Assembly (NCBI RefSeq): GCF_003429085.1
Contig: NZ_QVTC01000029.1
Span: 1-64,000, forward strand
From: Bacillus sp. V59.32b
GTDB taxonomy: Bacteria; Bacillota; Bacilli; Bacillales; DSM-1321
Length of the DNA: 64,000 nt
Direction: 5' to 3'
Shown here: one piece after another, positions 27,013-36,010 of the stretch
Numbering within the stretch: position 1 is the stretch's first letter
Layout: each line of letters opens with the position of its first letter
Translations under genes and position numbers: made by a program
Notes under the pieces: model-generated
Seen by the model: only the letters and a program-made list of their open reading frames with translations
Told to the model about the DNA's origin: nothing
Databases searched by the model: none

Positions 27013-27247
27013 GGCTCTGTTAAACGATAATGTTGTTTTTGGGAAGGGAATCTGCGAGACTCCTCGAAAATGCATACGCATTTTCTCGTGCGGTGTCTAT
27101 TCAAGGATGATGAATCAACGTCCTGCGGAAAAACGGGCTGGCAAGACCCCGCAGCGAGGTACGAGTGAGGAGGCTTGCCAGTTCGTCCGCGGAAAGCGAG
27201 TAGATTCCATGACCATTTGAAAATCAACAATGGAATTTAACAGAGCC
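27013..27247 (-). mobile_element. Complete 235-bp MITE, GGCTCTGTTAAA ends
   Basis: The element starts GGCTCTGTTAAAC and ends TTTAACAGAGCC, a perfect 12-bp terminal inverted repeat. The 8-bp target duplication TTAATCAA flanks it at 27005-27012 and 27248-27255. It carries no transposase. Inside are a GAAAATGC/GCATTTTC hairpin and a CTGGCAAG/CTTGCCAG hairpin arm. By eye it is identical to the inverse of 46441-46675. The ends and the 8-bp duplication resemble IS6-family (or ISL3-family) transposition, so it may be moved in trans. Short frames in it are not genes. Confidence 0.9.
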
Positions 27248-27423
27248 TTAATCAAAGCAAAGGAAATTGCGGATATGACAAAAGTAAAATCATATTGAAT
27301 TCGTTTCATAGAGCAGGTAGAGAAACCCTCTTAATAATTGCTTTATATAAAATTTATACGATTTTTGACTTTGGAGAACAATAAAAGAATCATTGTTCGC
27401 TGGACAACAAGGAGGAAGACACC

Positions 27424-28206
27424 GTGGCGTTTAATAATCACTTGCAGATTGCGGAAAAAGCAGTCGAAGCCGGTGTAACAAAAGCATCTTTGCCGCTTTT
27501 AAGCATGCTGGTTCTTGGTTTTTTGGGTGGGGCCTATATTTCATTAGGTTATTTATTGGATATAAGAGTTGTCGCGGGGCTGCCCGAGGAATGGGGAACA
27601 TTGAGTTCATTAATTGGAGCTGCTGTCTTCCCTTTAGGGTTGGTACTGATCATCGTTGGCGGCGGAGAACTTTTAACAGGCAACATGATGGCTGTGTCTA
27701 TCGCTGCACTGCATAAACATGTTTCAGTCTCCAAACTGATAAACAACTGGTTCTGGATAACAATCGCAAACTTTGTAGGAGCTATTTTTATTGCTTACTT
27801 TTTTGGTCATATCGTAGGTTTAACTGAAGCGGAGCCATATTTGCATAAGACGGTGGCAACTGCCCAAGCTAAACTGGATTCAACCTTTCTTCAAAGCCTA
27901 GTCTCTGCAATCGGCTGTAATTGGCTTGTTGGATTGGCTGTATGGATGACGTATGGGGCAGAAGATATCGGCGGAAAAATATTGGCGATATTCTTCCCGA
28001 TCATGGGCTTTGTGGCAATAGGCTTCCAGCACGTTGTCGCTAATATGTTCATTATACCGGCAGCCATATTTGCTGGACATTTTACTTGGATGGACTTTTT
28101 AGAGAATTTTGTTCCTGTATTTATCGGCAATGCCATTGGCGGGACGATATTTGTTTCAATGCTATACTGGATTTCTTATTTGAAGCCTACCCATAATAAG
28201 CAATAG
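27424..28206 (+). CDS. Formate/nitrite transporter family protein
   Basis: This 260-aa membrane protein of the FNT family (six helices, pentameric channel for formate, nitrite or hydrosulfide) carries GGGELLTGNMMAVSIAAL, FNT motif 2, after helix 2, NFVGAIFIAYFFG, and AIGCNWLVGLAVWMTYGA in the second half. The start is GTG 27424, with AAGGAGG 8 bp upstream. There is no linked formate lyase or nitrite reductase gene to settle the substrate. It sits where B. subtilis has yugM. Confidence 0.85.
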   Translation: MAFNNHLQIAEKAVEAGVTKASLPLLSMLVLGFLGGAYISLGYLLDIRVVAGLPEEWGTLSSLIGAAVFPLGLVLIIVGGGELLTGNMMAVSIAALHKHVSVSKLINNWFWITIANFVGAIFIAYFFGHIVGLTEAEPYLHKTVATAQAKLDSTFLQSLVSAIGCNWLVGLAVWMTYGAEDIGGKILAIFFPIMGFVAIGFQHVVANMFIIPAAIFAGHFTWMDFLENFVPVFIGNAIGGTIFVSMLYWISYLKPTHNKQ

Positions 28207-28232
28207 ACGATTATCTTATAAGAATAAAAAGA

Positions 28233-28283
28233 GCCCAAAAATCATTGACCTAACAAGTCCTGTTAAGTTAATAATTTTTGGGC
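28233..28283 (+). terminator. Terminator after FNT gene
   Basis: GCCCAAAAATCATT pairs with AATAATTTTTGGGC (one mismatch), with inner TAACA / TGTTA, giving a 51-base hairpin 27 bp beyond the stop. Confidence 0.75.
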
Positions 28284-28384
28284 ATTTCCCGTTCCAATTT
28301 ATCACACTTGCTACCTTGCAACGGATGATCAACGGTAAATATTTATAGTCACGTTACATAGTATGGCAAATCAATTCTAAATAA

Positions 28385-28459
28385 ATTTTCGGAGTACACG
28401 GCCGGTTCTAACCTCTCTTAGCAAGAAATGTATCATCCGGCTTTTTGTACTCCGAAAAT
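28385..28459 (-). repeat. Long nested hairpin downstream of pgi
   Basis: ATTTTCGGAGTAC at 28385-28397 pairs perfectly with GTACTCCGAAAAT at 28447-28459, and an inner GCCGG / CCGGC lies in the loop. It starts 36 bp past the pgi stop. It could end pgi transcripts or be a small palindromic repeat. No long T tract follows at once. Confidence 0.6.
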
Positions 28460-28494
28460 AGATGGTGATTTTGTTCGATTATTCTTAAAAAAAT

Positions 28495-29844
28495 TTATTT
28501 CAAACGTTTTTCAAGCTCTGCTTTTTTCTCTTCAAATCCAGGTTTCCCTAAAAGCGCGAACATATTTACTTTATAGGCTTCCACACCGGGCTGATCAAAT
28601 GGATTGACTCCCAGTAAGTATCCGCTCATGGCGCATGCTTTCTCGAAGAAATATACAAGATAGCCAAATGTATGAGCATCTAGCGCCGGAATGCTGACAA
28701 TAAGGTTTGGAACCCCTCCGTCAGTATGGGCAAGCAATGTGCCTTCAAATGCTTTATTGTTTACAAAATCAACTGTTTGTCCGGCAAGATAGTTCAAGCC
28801 GTCCAAATCATTACTTTCTTCTTCAATTGTTAATTCATGGCGGGCCTTCTCAACCTTGATGACGGTTTCGAACAAATCCCGGCGGCCTTCCTGAACGTAT
28901 TGTCCTAACGAATGCAAATCCGTTGAAAAATTTGCAGAAGAAGGAAAAATGCCTTTCTGGTCTTTGCCTTCGCTTTCTCCGAAAAGCTGTTTCCACCACT
29001 CAGCAAAGTATTGCAGTCCCGGTTCATAGTTAATCAGCATTTCAATCGTTTTGCCTTTATTGTACAAAAGGTTGCGAACCGCCGCATATTGATAGGCAGG
29101 GTTGTCAACCAGTTCAGATTTACTGAAATCCTCTCTAGCTTCGGCTGCGCCTTTCATCATTGCTTCAATGTCTGCTCCGCTTGCCGCTATCGGCAACAGG
29201 CCTACCGCTGTTAAAACGGAATAGCGTCCGCCGACATCATCCGGAATCACAAACGTCTCATAGCCTTCTTCTGTTGCAAGCGTTTTTAAGGCTCCCTTTT
29301 CTCTATCAGTAGTGGCATAGATGCGTTTACGCGCTTCCGCAGTGCCATATTTCTCTTCTAAAAGCTTACGGAAAATCCGGAACGCAAGGGCAGGCTCAGT
29401 CGTTGTACCGGATTTAGAAATCACATTCACGGAGAAGTCTTTGCCCTCCAATAAATCCATGAGATCTTTCATATAGGTGGAGCTGATGTTATTTCCTGCG
29501 AACAATACTTGCGGCGTTTTTCTTTTTTCTTTTGGCAAAGCATTGTAAAAGCTATGCTGAAGCATTTCTACCGCCGCACGGGCACCTAAATAAGAACCTC
29601 CGATTCCAATGACCACCAAAATATCCGAGTCACTTTGAATCTTTGCAGCAGATTTTTGAATACGGGAGAATTCTTCTTTATCGTAATCAACCGGCAGGTC
29701 GATCCATCCAAGGAAGTCATTTCCCGCTCCTGTTTGTTCATGTAGGGAATGATGCGCTACCTTCACCGCATCCTGCAAGTATGTAATTTCATGCTCTCCA
29801 AAAAAAGATAATGCTTTTGAATAATCGAAACGTACATGTGTCAT
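28495..29844 (-). CDS. pgi: Glucose-6-phosphate isomerase
   Basis: This is a 449-aa phosphoglucose isomerase interconverting glucose-6-phosphate and fructose-6-phosphate. [32 protein letters not shown] (sugar-phosphate loop), [16 protein letters not shown] and [15 protein letters not shown] (catalytic Glu) appear in order, and the catalytic Lys is in GVEAYK near the end. The size equals B. subtilis Pgi. The ATG at 29844 ([12 protein letters not shown]) with GGAGG upstream is the true start. A 61-codon in-frame extension to 30027 is not conserved in kind. Confidence 0.95.
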   Translation of the reverse strand: MTHVRFDYSKALSFFGEHEITYLQDAVKVAHHSLHEQTGAGNDFLGWIDLPVDYDKEEFSRIQKSAAKIQSDSDILVVIGIGGSYLGARAAVEMLQHSFYNALPKEKRKTPQVLFAGNNISSTYMKDLMDLLEGKDFSVNVISKSGTTTEPALAFRIFRKLLEEKYGTAEARKRIYATTDREKGALKTLATEEGYETFVIPDDVGGRYSVLTAVGLLPIAASGADIEAMMKGAAEAREDFSKSELVDNPAYQYAAVRNLLYNKGKTIEMLINYEPGLQYFAEWWKQLFGESEGKDQKGIFPSSANFSTDLHSLGQYVQEGRRDLFETVIKVEKARHELTIEEESNDLDGLNYLAGQTVDFVNNKAFEGTLLAHTDGGVPNLIVSIPALDAHTFGYLVYFFEKACAMSGYLLGVNPFDQPGVEAYKVNMFALLGKPGFEEKKAELEKRLK

Positions 29845-29966
29845 GTTAGTTCCTCCATCTTCTAAAGAATTCACCTTCACTTTACCGAAAGCTGGCATGA
29901 TAATCAAGGGAACCTCCCTTGCGAAAGCGCAACCAAATGGACATTTTACAAAAGTTTCATAAAAAA

Positions 29967-30039
29967 CCTGGAATTCGGTCATTTTCTTCCGCATTCCAGG
30001 TAGGTTTTTAAACCACTTCTTCACCAAAAGAAGTGGTTT
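29967..30039. terminator. Two consecutive hairpins upstream of pgi
   Basis: CCTGGAAT / ATTCCAGG at 29967-30000 and AAACCACTTCTT / AAGAAGTGGTTT at 30010-30039, the second a perfect 12-bp stem with a six-base loop. They lie 120-195 bp upstream of pgi and probably insulate it from the repeat region. A role in the pgi leader cannot be excluded. Confidence 0.55.
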
Positions 30040-30055
30040 AAGCTTTTGATTATCC

Positions 30056-30306
30056 GTTGATTTCCGCTCCAGGCGCTCGCTTTCCGCGGACAGTCCGGGA
30101 GCCTCCTCGGCAAAGGGACGCCTCCGGGACTTACACAGGATGTGTTGGCGTCGACGTAAGACATAAGGACGTGGCAGATCTTAGTCGACGTTCCGTTAAC
30201 TGGCCTGCTTTTCCCGCAGGACGTTGAATCATCATCCATGAATAGGCACCGCACAAGAAAATGCGTATGCATTTTCGAGGAGTCTCGCATATCCTCGCCA
30301 ATCAAC
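30056..30306 (+). repeat. Core-type dispersed repeat with GTTGATT ends
   Basis: This 251-bp repeat is bounded by GTTGATT and AATCAAC. It shares CGCTTTCCGCGGAC, CCGCAGGACGTTGAATCATC and AAAATGCGTATGCATTTTCG with the MITEs, but lacks their GGCTCTGTTAAA ends. The arm pair AGTCCGGGAG / CTCCGGGACT occupies the place of the CTGGCAAG / CTTGCCAG pair. An extra middle segment at 30131-30193 has its own inverted repeat, GTCGAC...TAAGA / TCTTAGTCGAC. No target duplication is evident and no coding capacity is credible. Confidence 0.75.
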
Positions 30307-30389
30307 TTTGTTGCAAAATAACTGAGATATTACGTTAATCAATATTAAACCACGATTTATGGTGAAGAGCCTTTCAAACTAAATCCCTC

Positions 30390-31553
30390 TTATAGCGAGG
30401 CCCTTAAAATCGTCAGCACATCTTCACGGTTCAATTTTTTGAAGTTGCCGAATTCACCGTTCACAACTGACTTGTCTGCCATTGTTTCCACTTGGGAATC
30501 ATCGATATCATAATCGGATAGTTTGGCTGGAGCACCCAGGCTGCTCCAGAATTCGCGAAGCTTTTCGATGCCTTCAAGAGCCGTTTCTTCATCGGTCTTT
30601 CCTTCCGGATTCACATTAAAGACACGTACAGCTAGCTGTTTAAATCGCCCGACATTTTCGGACATAACATGCTTCATCCAATTCGGGAACAGAATTGCAA
30701 GTCCTCCGGCATGTGGGATATCATAGACGGCTGAAACAGAATGCTCAATGTTATGGGTGGCCCAGTCTCCGCGGTAGCCAACTTGCAGATAGCCGTTTAA
30801 AGCGATGGTGCCTGAATAAAGAATCGTTTCACGGTGTTCATAGTTCTCCAAATCTTCCAATAATTTTGGGGCAGTTTCCATTACAGTAATCAAAAGCGAC
30901 TCACAGAAACGGTCCTGCAGGGGCGCGTGTGTAGGCTGATGAAAGTATTGTTCCAATACATGGGTCATCATATCCACGATACCGTATACCGTTTGATTTT
31001 CTGGTACGGTAAATGTATGGACCGGATCCAGGATTGAAAATTGCGGGAATGTCAACGGACTGCCCCAGCCGTATTTTTCTTTAGTTTCCCAGTTAGTAAT
31101 TACAGAGCCGGAATTCATTTCAGATCCTGTTGCTGCAAGCGTCAGCACCGTTCCAAATGGTAAAGCTGCTTTTACCTGCGCTTTTTTTATGACAAGGTCC
31201 CAGGCATCCCCATCATATTTTGCACCAGCTGCAATTGCTTTCGTACAATCGATGACACTTCCACCGCCGACCGCAAGGATGAAGTCAATGTCCTCCGTCT
31301 TACAAATCTCAACACCTTTTCGGACTGTTGAAATGCGGGGATTTGGTTCGACTCCAGGCAGTTCGTGAATTTCGGCTTCTATTTCCCGCAGCTGGCCGAT
31401 TACCTGATCATAAAGGCCGCTCTTTTTAATGCTGCCTCCACCGTAAACAAGCAGCACCTTCTTGCCGTACGAGGGGATTTCCTTCTTCAGTTGGTCCACT
31501 TGCCCTTTGCCAAAAATTAATTTTGTAGGGTTTTTATATATGAAATTCTCCAT
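30390..31553 (-). CDS. yugJ: Iron-containing alcohol dehydrogenase YugJ
   Basis: This is a 387-aa group III NAD(P)H-dependent alcohol dehydrogenase, related to butanol dehydrogenases. The cofactor loop is [15 protein letters not shown] near residue 95. Metal ligands lie in THVLEQYFH and [20 protein letters not shown]. The substrate in vivo is unknown. The ATG at 31553 ([10 protein letters not shown]) follows AAAGGAGG. The 13-codon extension upstream is rejected. It lies beside pgi and yuzA as in B. subtilis. Confidence 0.9.
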   Translation of the reverse strand: MENFIYKNPTKLIFGKGQVDQLKKEIPSYGKKVLLVYGGGSIKKSGLYDQVIGQLREIEAEIHELPGVEPNPRISTVRKGVEICKTEDIDFILAVGGGSVIDCTKAIAAGAKYDGDAWDLVIKKAQVKAALPFGTVLTLAATGSEMNSGSVITNWETKEKYGWGSPLTFPQFSILDPVHTFTVPENQTVYGIVDMMTHVLEQYFHQPTHAPLQDRFCESLLITVMETAPKLLEDLENYEHRETILYSGTIALNGYLQVGYRGDWATHNIEHSVSAVYDIPHAGGLAILFPNWMKHVMSENVGRFKQLAVRVFNVNPEGKTDEETALEGIEKLREFWSSLGAPAKLSDYDIDDSQVETMADKSVVNGEFGNFKKLNREDVLTILRASL

Positions 31554-31699
31554 ATCACTACCTCCTTTTTTTTCATTATGACCTAACTCCATGTATTATT
31601 TCAAAAAATGTGATTAAACATTTTAAGAAAAACCTGCATATTTTCGGAACATGAATAGCAACATATTACTTGAACCATCTATTTTAAGGAGGAAATACA

Positions 31700-31933
31700 A
31701 TGAGTGGCATTCAAAGAACTGCACTTGTACTTACAATTATCGGAGCGATTAACTGGGGACTTATTGGATTTTTCCAGTTCGATTTAGTCGCTTCTATTTT
31801 TGGTGGACAAGACTCAGCGCTTGCCCGTATCATCTATGGTCTGGTTGGAATTGCGGGCTTAGTCAATCTGGCCATGTTATTCAAGCCTAGTGAAGAACGC
31901 GTAAAAGAAGCTGTAGCCAAACCAGTTAAATAA
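31700..31933 (+). CDS. yuzA: DUF378 membrane protein YuzA
   Basis: This is a 77-aa protein with two membrane helices. LTIIGAINWGLIGFFQFDLVASIFG with the conserved INWGLIG, and IIYGLVGIAGLVNL, define DUF378. Function is unknown. The ATG follows AAGGAGG, and a strong terminator ends the unit. Confidence 0.9.
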   Translation: MSGIQRTALVLTIIGAINWGLIGFFQFDLVASIFGGQDSALARIIYGLVGIAGLVNLAMLFKPSEERVKEAVAKPVK

Positions 31934-31935
31934 AA

Positions 31936-31965
31936 AAAATAGCCGGTGAAATGCCGGCTATTTTT
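31936..31965 (+). terminator. Terminator after yuzA
   Basis: AAAATAGCCGG pairs with CCGGCTATTTTT around a short loop. Confidence 0.9.
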
Positions 31966-31990
31966 ATGCCTTACCTAAAAAGATGTTTAT

Positions 31991-33190
31991 TTATGATAGA
32001 ACCTTTTGAATGCGCTCGATTGCCCAGTCAATTTCTTCCTTTGTAATGACTAATGGCGGAGCGAAACGAATGACCGTTTCATGGGTTTCCTTACAGAGCA
32101 ACCCCTCTTCTTTTAATGTCTCGCAATACTTGCGTGCCGGCTCTCTTAGCTCGACCCCGATAAATAAGCCGCGGCCTCGCACTTCCATAATGTTTGGATT
32201 CTTGATTTCCTTAAGCTTGCCCATAAAGTATTCCCCAAACTCAAGCGAACGTTCGGCTAGCTTTTCATCGACAAGCACATCAAGCGAAGCAATTGAAACA
32301 GCACTAGCCATGGGATTCCCCCCAAAAGTAGACCCGTGGGAACCTGGGTTGAATACACCGAGAATGTCCTTATTGGCCACTACACAGGATATCGGGAAAA
32401 CTCCTCCGCCCAATGCTTTGCCAAGGATATACATATCAGGGGTGACCCCTTCCCATTCGCAGGCGAACATTTTTCCAGAACGACCAAGTCCAGCTTGAAT
32501 TTCATCGGCAATGAACATAACATTGCTTTCTTTACAAAGTTCATATGCAGCTTTCAAAAAGCCTTCCTCAGGAATTAAAATTCCCGCTTCTCCTTGGATA
32601 GGTTCTATAAGGAAAGCTGCCGTGTTTGGAGTGATCGCCGCCTTCAATGCTTCAAGGTCACCGTAAGGTATAAGCTTAATCCCTGGAAGCATTGGACCGA
32701 ATCCGCGTTTGTATTCCTCGTCGGAAGAAAGCGAAACAGCGGTCATCGTACGCCCATGAAAGTTTCCGATACAAGCAATGATTTCCGCCTGGTTATCAGC
32801 AACACCCTTTACATCATAAGCCCAGCGGCGTGCCGCTTTAACAGCCGTTTCAACGGCCTCGACTCCGGTATTCATCGGAAGTGCCATCTCTTTATCAGTC
32901 AGTTTGCAGATCTTTTCATACCACGGCCCGAGCTGATCGTTATGAAACGCCCTTGAAGTCAGAGTGACCCTGTCGGCCTGATCCTTTAATGCCTGAATAA
33001 TTTTTGGGTGCCTATGTCCCTGATTGACTGCAGAATATGCACTAAGCATATCCATGTATTTATGGCCTTCGGGATCCTTGACCCAAACTCCTTCGGCCTC
33101 GGATATAACAATCGGCAGCGGATGGTAGTTGCTAGCGCCATATTGTTCGGATTGTTGAATCAGTTTTTCAGACTTTGTTTCGATTGACAT
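31991..33190 (-). CDS. rocD: Ornithine aminotransferase
   Basis: This is a 399-aa class III PLP aminotransferase that converts ornithine and 2-oxoglutarate to glutamate semialdehyde and glutamate in arginine catabolism. [50 protein letters not shown] and the PLP lysine in [11 protein letters not shown] are all present. Two ATGs stand in tandem after GGAGG. The second (33190) has the better 7-bp spacing. No other roc genes are adjacent and no RocR or AhrC site was identified. Confidence 0.9.
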   Translation of the reverse strand: MSIETKSEKLIQQSEQYGASNYHPLPIVISEAEGVWVKDPEGHKYMDMLSAYSAVNQGHRHPKIIQALKDQADRVTLTSRAFHNDQLGPWYEKICKLTDKEMALPMNTGVEAVETAVKAARRWAYDVKGVADNQAEIIACIGNFHGRTMTAVSLSSDEEYKRGFGPMLPGIKLIPYGDLEALKAAITPNTAAFLIEPIQGEAGILIPEEGFLKAAYELCKESNVMFIADEIQAGLGRSGKMFACEWEGVTPDMYILGKALGGGVFPISCVVANKDILGVFNPGSHGSTFGGNPMASAVSIASLDVLVDEKLAERSLEFGEYFMGKLKEIKNPNIMEVRGRGLFIGVELREPARKYCETLKEEGLLCKETHETVIRFAPPLVITKEEIDWAIERIQKVLS

Positions 33191-33220
33191 CATAATGCCT
33201 CCAATCACCTTTATACTTCC

Positions 33221-33248
33221 ATTTTACAAGGTTATATAAAAATGTAAA
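33221..33248 (-). promoter_or_regulatory. Candidate sigma-A promoter of rocD
   Basis: On the minus strand TTTACA (complement of 33243-33248) and TAAAAT (complement of 33221-33226) are separated by 16 bp, 31 bp before the start codon. Confidence 0.4.
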
Positions 33249-33293
33249 TTATGTATTCGTTTCAATCAAAATATTCAATTATTTTCACTAAAA

Positions 33294-33336
33294 AAATAAC
33301 CGGCCTAATGGATTTGCCATCTTGGCCGGTCACTTT
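33294..33336 (-). terminator. Terminator after yugI
   Basis: ACCGGCC pairs with GGCCGGT around an 18-base loop, with an A tract on the 5' side (T-rich in the yugI transcript). Confidence 0.7.
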
Positions 33337-33337
33337 A

Positions 33338-33745
33338 TTATTTTTTAATTAAATCCTCACGCTCGGACTGGTCAATCCACTCTTGAAGCTTGTCCTTTAA
33401 TGTGTTGAATCCTTCTCCATTATCGTTTGCAGCAGATTTTACAGCAGCCTGACGCTGTTTCTTAGGAGACCGATTGGCTGGTGCCTCCGGACGTTCAGGA
33501 GCTTCTTCAGTAGCCCTGATGGATAATCCGATTTTACCTGCCGCTTCATCAACAGAAAGAACCTTGACCTGCACTTCATCTCCTACCTTTAGGTGATCAT
33601 TGATATCCTTTACATAACCGTGGGTAATTTCAGAAATATGCACTAAACCTTGTGTTGAATCGTTTAGAGCAACAAACGCACCGTACGGCTGAATCCCCGT
33701 TACTTTACCAGCAACAACGGTTCCAACTTCAATTTTTTCAGACAT
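33338..33745 (-). CDS. yugI: S1-domain RNA-binding general stress protein YugI
   Basis: This 135-aa protein has one S1 domain at residues 5-75 (GTVVAGKVTGIQPYGAFVAL, then GLVHISEITHGYVKDINDHL and KVLSVDEAAGKIGLSI) and a basic, Ala- and Pro-containing tail (NRSPKKQRQAAVKS). It is the homologue of B. subtilis YugI/GSP13, a ribosome-associated stress protein. The ATG at 33745 with GGAG upstream is preferred to a 15-codon extension. A sigma-A promoter lies just upstream. Confidence 0.9.
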   Translation of the reverse strand: MSEKIEVGTVVAGKVTGIQPYGAFVALNDSTQGLVHISEITHGYVKDINDHLKVGDEVQVKVLSVDEAAGKIGLSIRATEEAPERPEAPANRSPKKQRQAAVKSAANDNGEGFNTLKDKLQEWIDQSEREDLIKK

Positions 33746-33796
33746 GGTAACACTCCTAAATAAATTATATTTTTCCACGTTTTCACACAATATAAA

Positions 33797-33825
33797 ATTA
33801 TATCATACATATTGATTTTTATCAA
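33797..33825 (-). promoter_or_regulatory. Sigma-A promoter of yugI
   Basis: TTGATA (complement of 33820-33825) and TATAAT (complement of 33797-33802) are separated by 17 bp, a near-consensus vegetative promoter about 52 bp before the start codon. Confidence 0.65.
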
Positions 33826-33903
33826 AAATAGCTATCGCTACGAAACTTCCGGTATGGATTCTGTCTTATTATTCCTATCGTTCAAAAGTTCATTCTAAAA
33901 CGC

Positions 33904-33945
33904 GAAAAGAGAAAACAAATCCCTATAGGTTTGTTTCCTCTTTTC
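33904..33945. terminator. Terminator after anti-sigma gene
   Basis: GAAAAGAGAAAACAAA pairs with TTTGTTTCCTCTTTTC (one mismatch) in the region after the minus-strand anti-sigma gene. Confidence 0.75.
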
Positions 33946-33981
33946 CAATCTTTTCAAACATATTCTATTTATTAGAGATTT

Positions 33982-35238
33982 TTATTCCTCCGCGAAGGAG
34001 GGGAAGGAGACTTTTTCATTTGTATAGCCTTTTGGCAGCCTGAATCCATCCTTTTCGAGTTTTTCATATTCTTCTTCCACTTTCGCAGCAGTCTCTGTAT
34101 CAGGATAAGACGTGCTCACACTCTTCCAGGCAGCTCGATCCCCGTTACTTAACATTCCTGCTACAACGGTAAGAGGGTAGTTATCCTTACCTCTAATAAA
34201 GGCCTCATAGTAAAAATGATAATCAGCTATTAAATCGTCCTTTAAAGCTTTCTCATTCGATTTAATAGCTTCCTCGTATTTCACCAATACCTGTCCCAGT
34301 TCCTCCCTTGAGCCATCAAAACCTAATTCTGATTTGGGGTACTTTTCTTTTAAACTAAGATAACTTTCTGCGGCCGCATTCAATTTTCCTTTTTCCGATT
34401 CACTTAAACCCTGATAATCAATCGTGATTGCAAGCCCCTCTCCCTCAAAGATGAACTTAAAGCCTTGTTCGACCACCCGCTGGCCAATCTCATCCAGGTC
34501 TTTATCTCCCGTTGGCTGGTTGGCATTTAATCGTTCTAAGGTCTCCTCCGTCATGCTGACATTACCCAAATTCGCTATTTCATGAATTCGTGACAAATGC
34601 TTATCCTGGAAGATTTTAAGAAAGGTTTGCTGCTGTGCCAAATAAACATTTAGCAGGCGGTTATATTCCTTGCCTTCCGCTGAATTCATCTCCTCCTTGA
34701 TTTCGGATGGTGTAATCAGTTTGGACTCGATTTCCATCCTCACCTCTTCAAGCGCTCTTGGCAGCTCATCCTCCGTAATTTGTTTATCCCCGATTCGCCG
34801 ATCCGTTTCATGAACACGCAAATTGACCTCCATGGCGTACTTTGTGTTTTGGAAATCGTTCATCCCAATGATATTGCTCGTATTGCGCACCCGATTTTGA
34901 TAATACTCCCTGAGTTCATCTACGCTCAAAATCGTGTAACGCTTTTCATTTTCTTTCGTTTCGCTGAACGGTTCTGTATTCTCGGTAAAAGAAGGATTTT
35001 CGTGATCACCTTGTCTTAAATCACCTAACCATTGCATCAGCAATATTCCTGAAATCATGCCAACCCCCAGTATACAAGCCACATAAGAAAAAGGGGTAAG
35101 ACGGCGTCGTGGTTTTTTGACGTTCTTTTTGACCCCGGAGGCGATTTTATCAGGATTGGATTGTAAAGGAATCTCGGAATAGGCTTCTTTCAGGCTGTCA
35201 AGTTTTTCAACTAGTTGGTTATCATCCAATGCTTTCAC
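33982..35238 (-). CDS. Probable anti-sigma membrane protein
   Basis: This 418-aa protein has a basic cytoplasmic N-terminus (residues 1-48, with KKNVKKPRRR), one membrane helix (about 50-70, YVACILGVGMISGILLMQWL) and a large helical, charged extracytoplasmic region. I recognise no named domain. Its ATG lies 17 bp inside the 3' end of the ECF sigma gene, so the two are translationally coupled. Topology and position are those of an anti-sigma factor or its regulator. This is inference from context. Confidence 0.65.
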   Translation of the reverse strand: MKALDDNQLVEKLDSLKEAYSEIPLQSNPDKIASGVKKNVKKPRRRLTPFSYVACILGVGMISGILLMQWLGDLRQGDHENPSFTENTEPFSETKENEKRYTILSVDELREYYQNRVRNTSNIIGMNDFQNTKYAMEVNLRVHETDRRIGDKQITEDELPRALEEVRMEIESKLITPSEIKEEMNSAEGKEYNRLLNVYLAQQQTFLKIFQDKHLSRIHEIANLGNVSMTEETLERLNANQPTGDKDLDEIGQRVVEQGFKFIFEGEGLAITIDYQGLSESEKGKLNAAAESYLSLKEKYPKSELGFDGSREELGQVLVKYEEAIKSNEKALKDDLIADYHFYYEAFIRGKDNYPLTVVAGMLSNGDRAAWKSVSTSYPDTETAAKVEEEYEKLEKDGFRLPKGYTNEKVSFPSFAEE

Positions 35239-35779
35239 CCTCTTTCTCCGCTGAAAGCTCCATTTGCTTCTTCAGCAGATTTTTCCCCCGCAGCAATCTT
35301 GTCTTCACCGTAGAAACATTGATCGTTAGAATGTCCGAAATCTCCTCATATTTTCGATCATGAAAGTAAAAAAGAATAATAGGTACACGATATTTCTCGT
35401 CAAGCTTCTGGATACATTCATGAAGCACCCGGTCTTCCTCACTCCTAAGCATGTGCTGCTCGGAATCCAGCGAATGGACCTGCCTTTCGTTTTGCAATGA
35501 AAAGAGCTTCCTGATGTGACTTTGCTTTTTCCGTGAATAATCTCTTGTGACATTCAGCGTTATTTTGTAGAGCCACGTTGAAAATTTCGACCGCGAAAAT
35601 TGATGGATGAATCTGTACACTCTAATAAAGACTTCCTGGGTGATATCCTCTATGTCATCGGCTTTATTGCCCATTTGATACGCAAATCTTTCAACAGTGG
35701 GGGAATAACAGCTAATCAGTTCGCTAAATGCCTGCATATCGCCGTTTTGCGCTCTGGATATGAGTTCTTCTTCAGTCAA
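35222..35779 (-). CDS. ECF RNA polymerase sigma factor
   Basis: This is a 185-aa ECF-type sigma factor of the SigW/SigX kind. Region 2 is MQAFSELISCYSPTVERFAYQM, then DIEDITQEVFIRVYRFIHQF and KFSTWLYKITLNVTRDYSRK. Region 4 is LDEKYRVPIILFYFHDRKYEEIS and INVSTVKTRLLRGKNLLKKQ. It is intact, unlike the other ECF gene in this window. It overlaps the membrane protein gene by 17 bp. A well-formed ECF promoter 44 bp upstream suggests autoregulation. I cannot assign it to a named B. subtilis sigma factor. Confidence 0.9.
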   Translation of the reverse strand: MTEEELISRAQNGDMQAFSELISCYSPTVERFAYQMGNKADDIEDITQEVFIRVYRFIHQFSRSKFSTWLYKITLNVTRDYSRKKQSHIRKLFSLQNERQVHSLDSEQHMLRSEEDRVLHECIQKLDEKYRVPIILFYFHDRKYEEISDILTINVSTVKTRLLRGKNLLKKQMELSAEKEGESIG

Positions 35780-35822
35780 CTGGCTTTCCTCCTAACCTAA
35801 CAAACTGCCTTACATCTATAAA

Positions 35823-35848
35823 ACGACAGAACTTTCGTTTTTGTTTCA
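35823..35848 (-). promoter_or_regulatory. ECF-type promoter of the sigma operon
   Basis: On the minus strand TGAAAC (complement of 35843-35848) is followed after 17 bp by CGTTTTA (CGT at the complement of 35823-35825). This matches the TGAAAC-N16/17-CGT pattern of ECF sigma factors and predicts autoregulation. Confidence 0.65.
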
Positions 35849-36010
35849 TTGCTTTAAATAACATTTCCATTATATAGATTTGAAAATAGCAGTAAAATAA
35901 AATTTTATCATGATCACGAAATGTTCATTTTTTCCTCACTTTTCCATGGGAGATAAATGGTAAAATAAGAGTGAAAGATCATCTACATTTTTTCGAAAGG
36001 GTGTATGATC

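Noticed and set aside
27009-27230. 73-aa ORF inside the MITE, also seen in the other complete copy
   Set aside because: It exists only because the element is repeated. Its composition is rich in Arg, Cys and Ser, it has no ribosome site, and it is destroyed in the deleted copy at 1-144.
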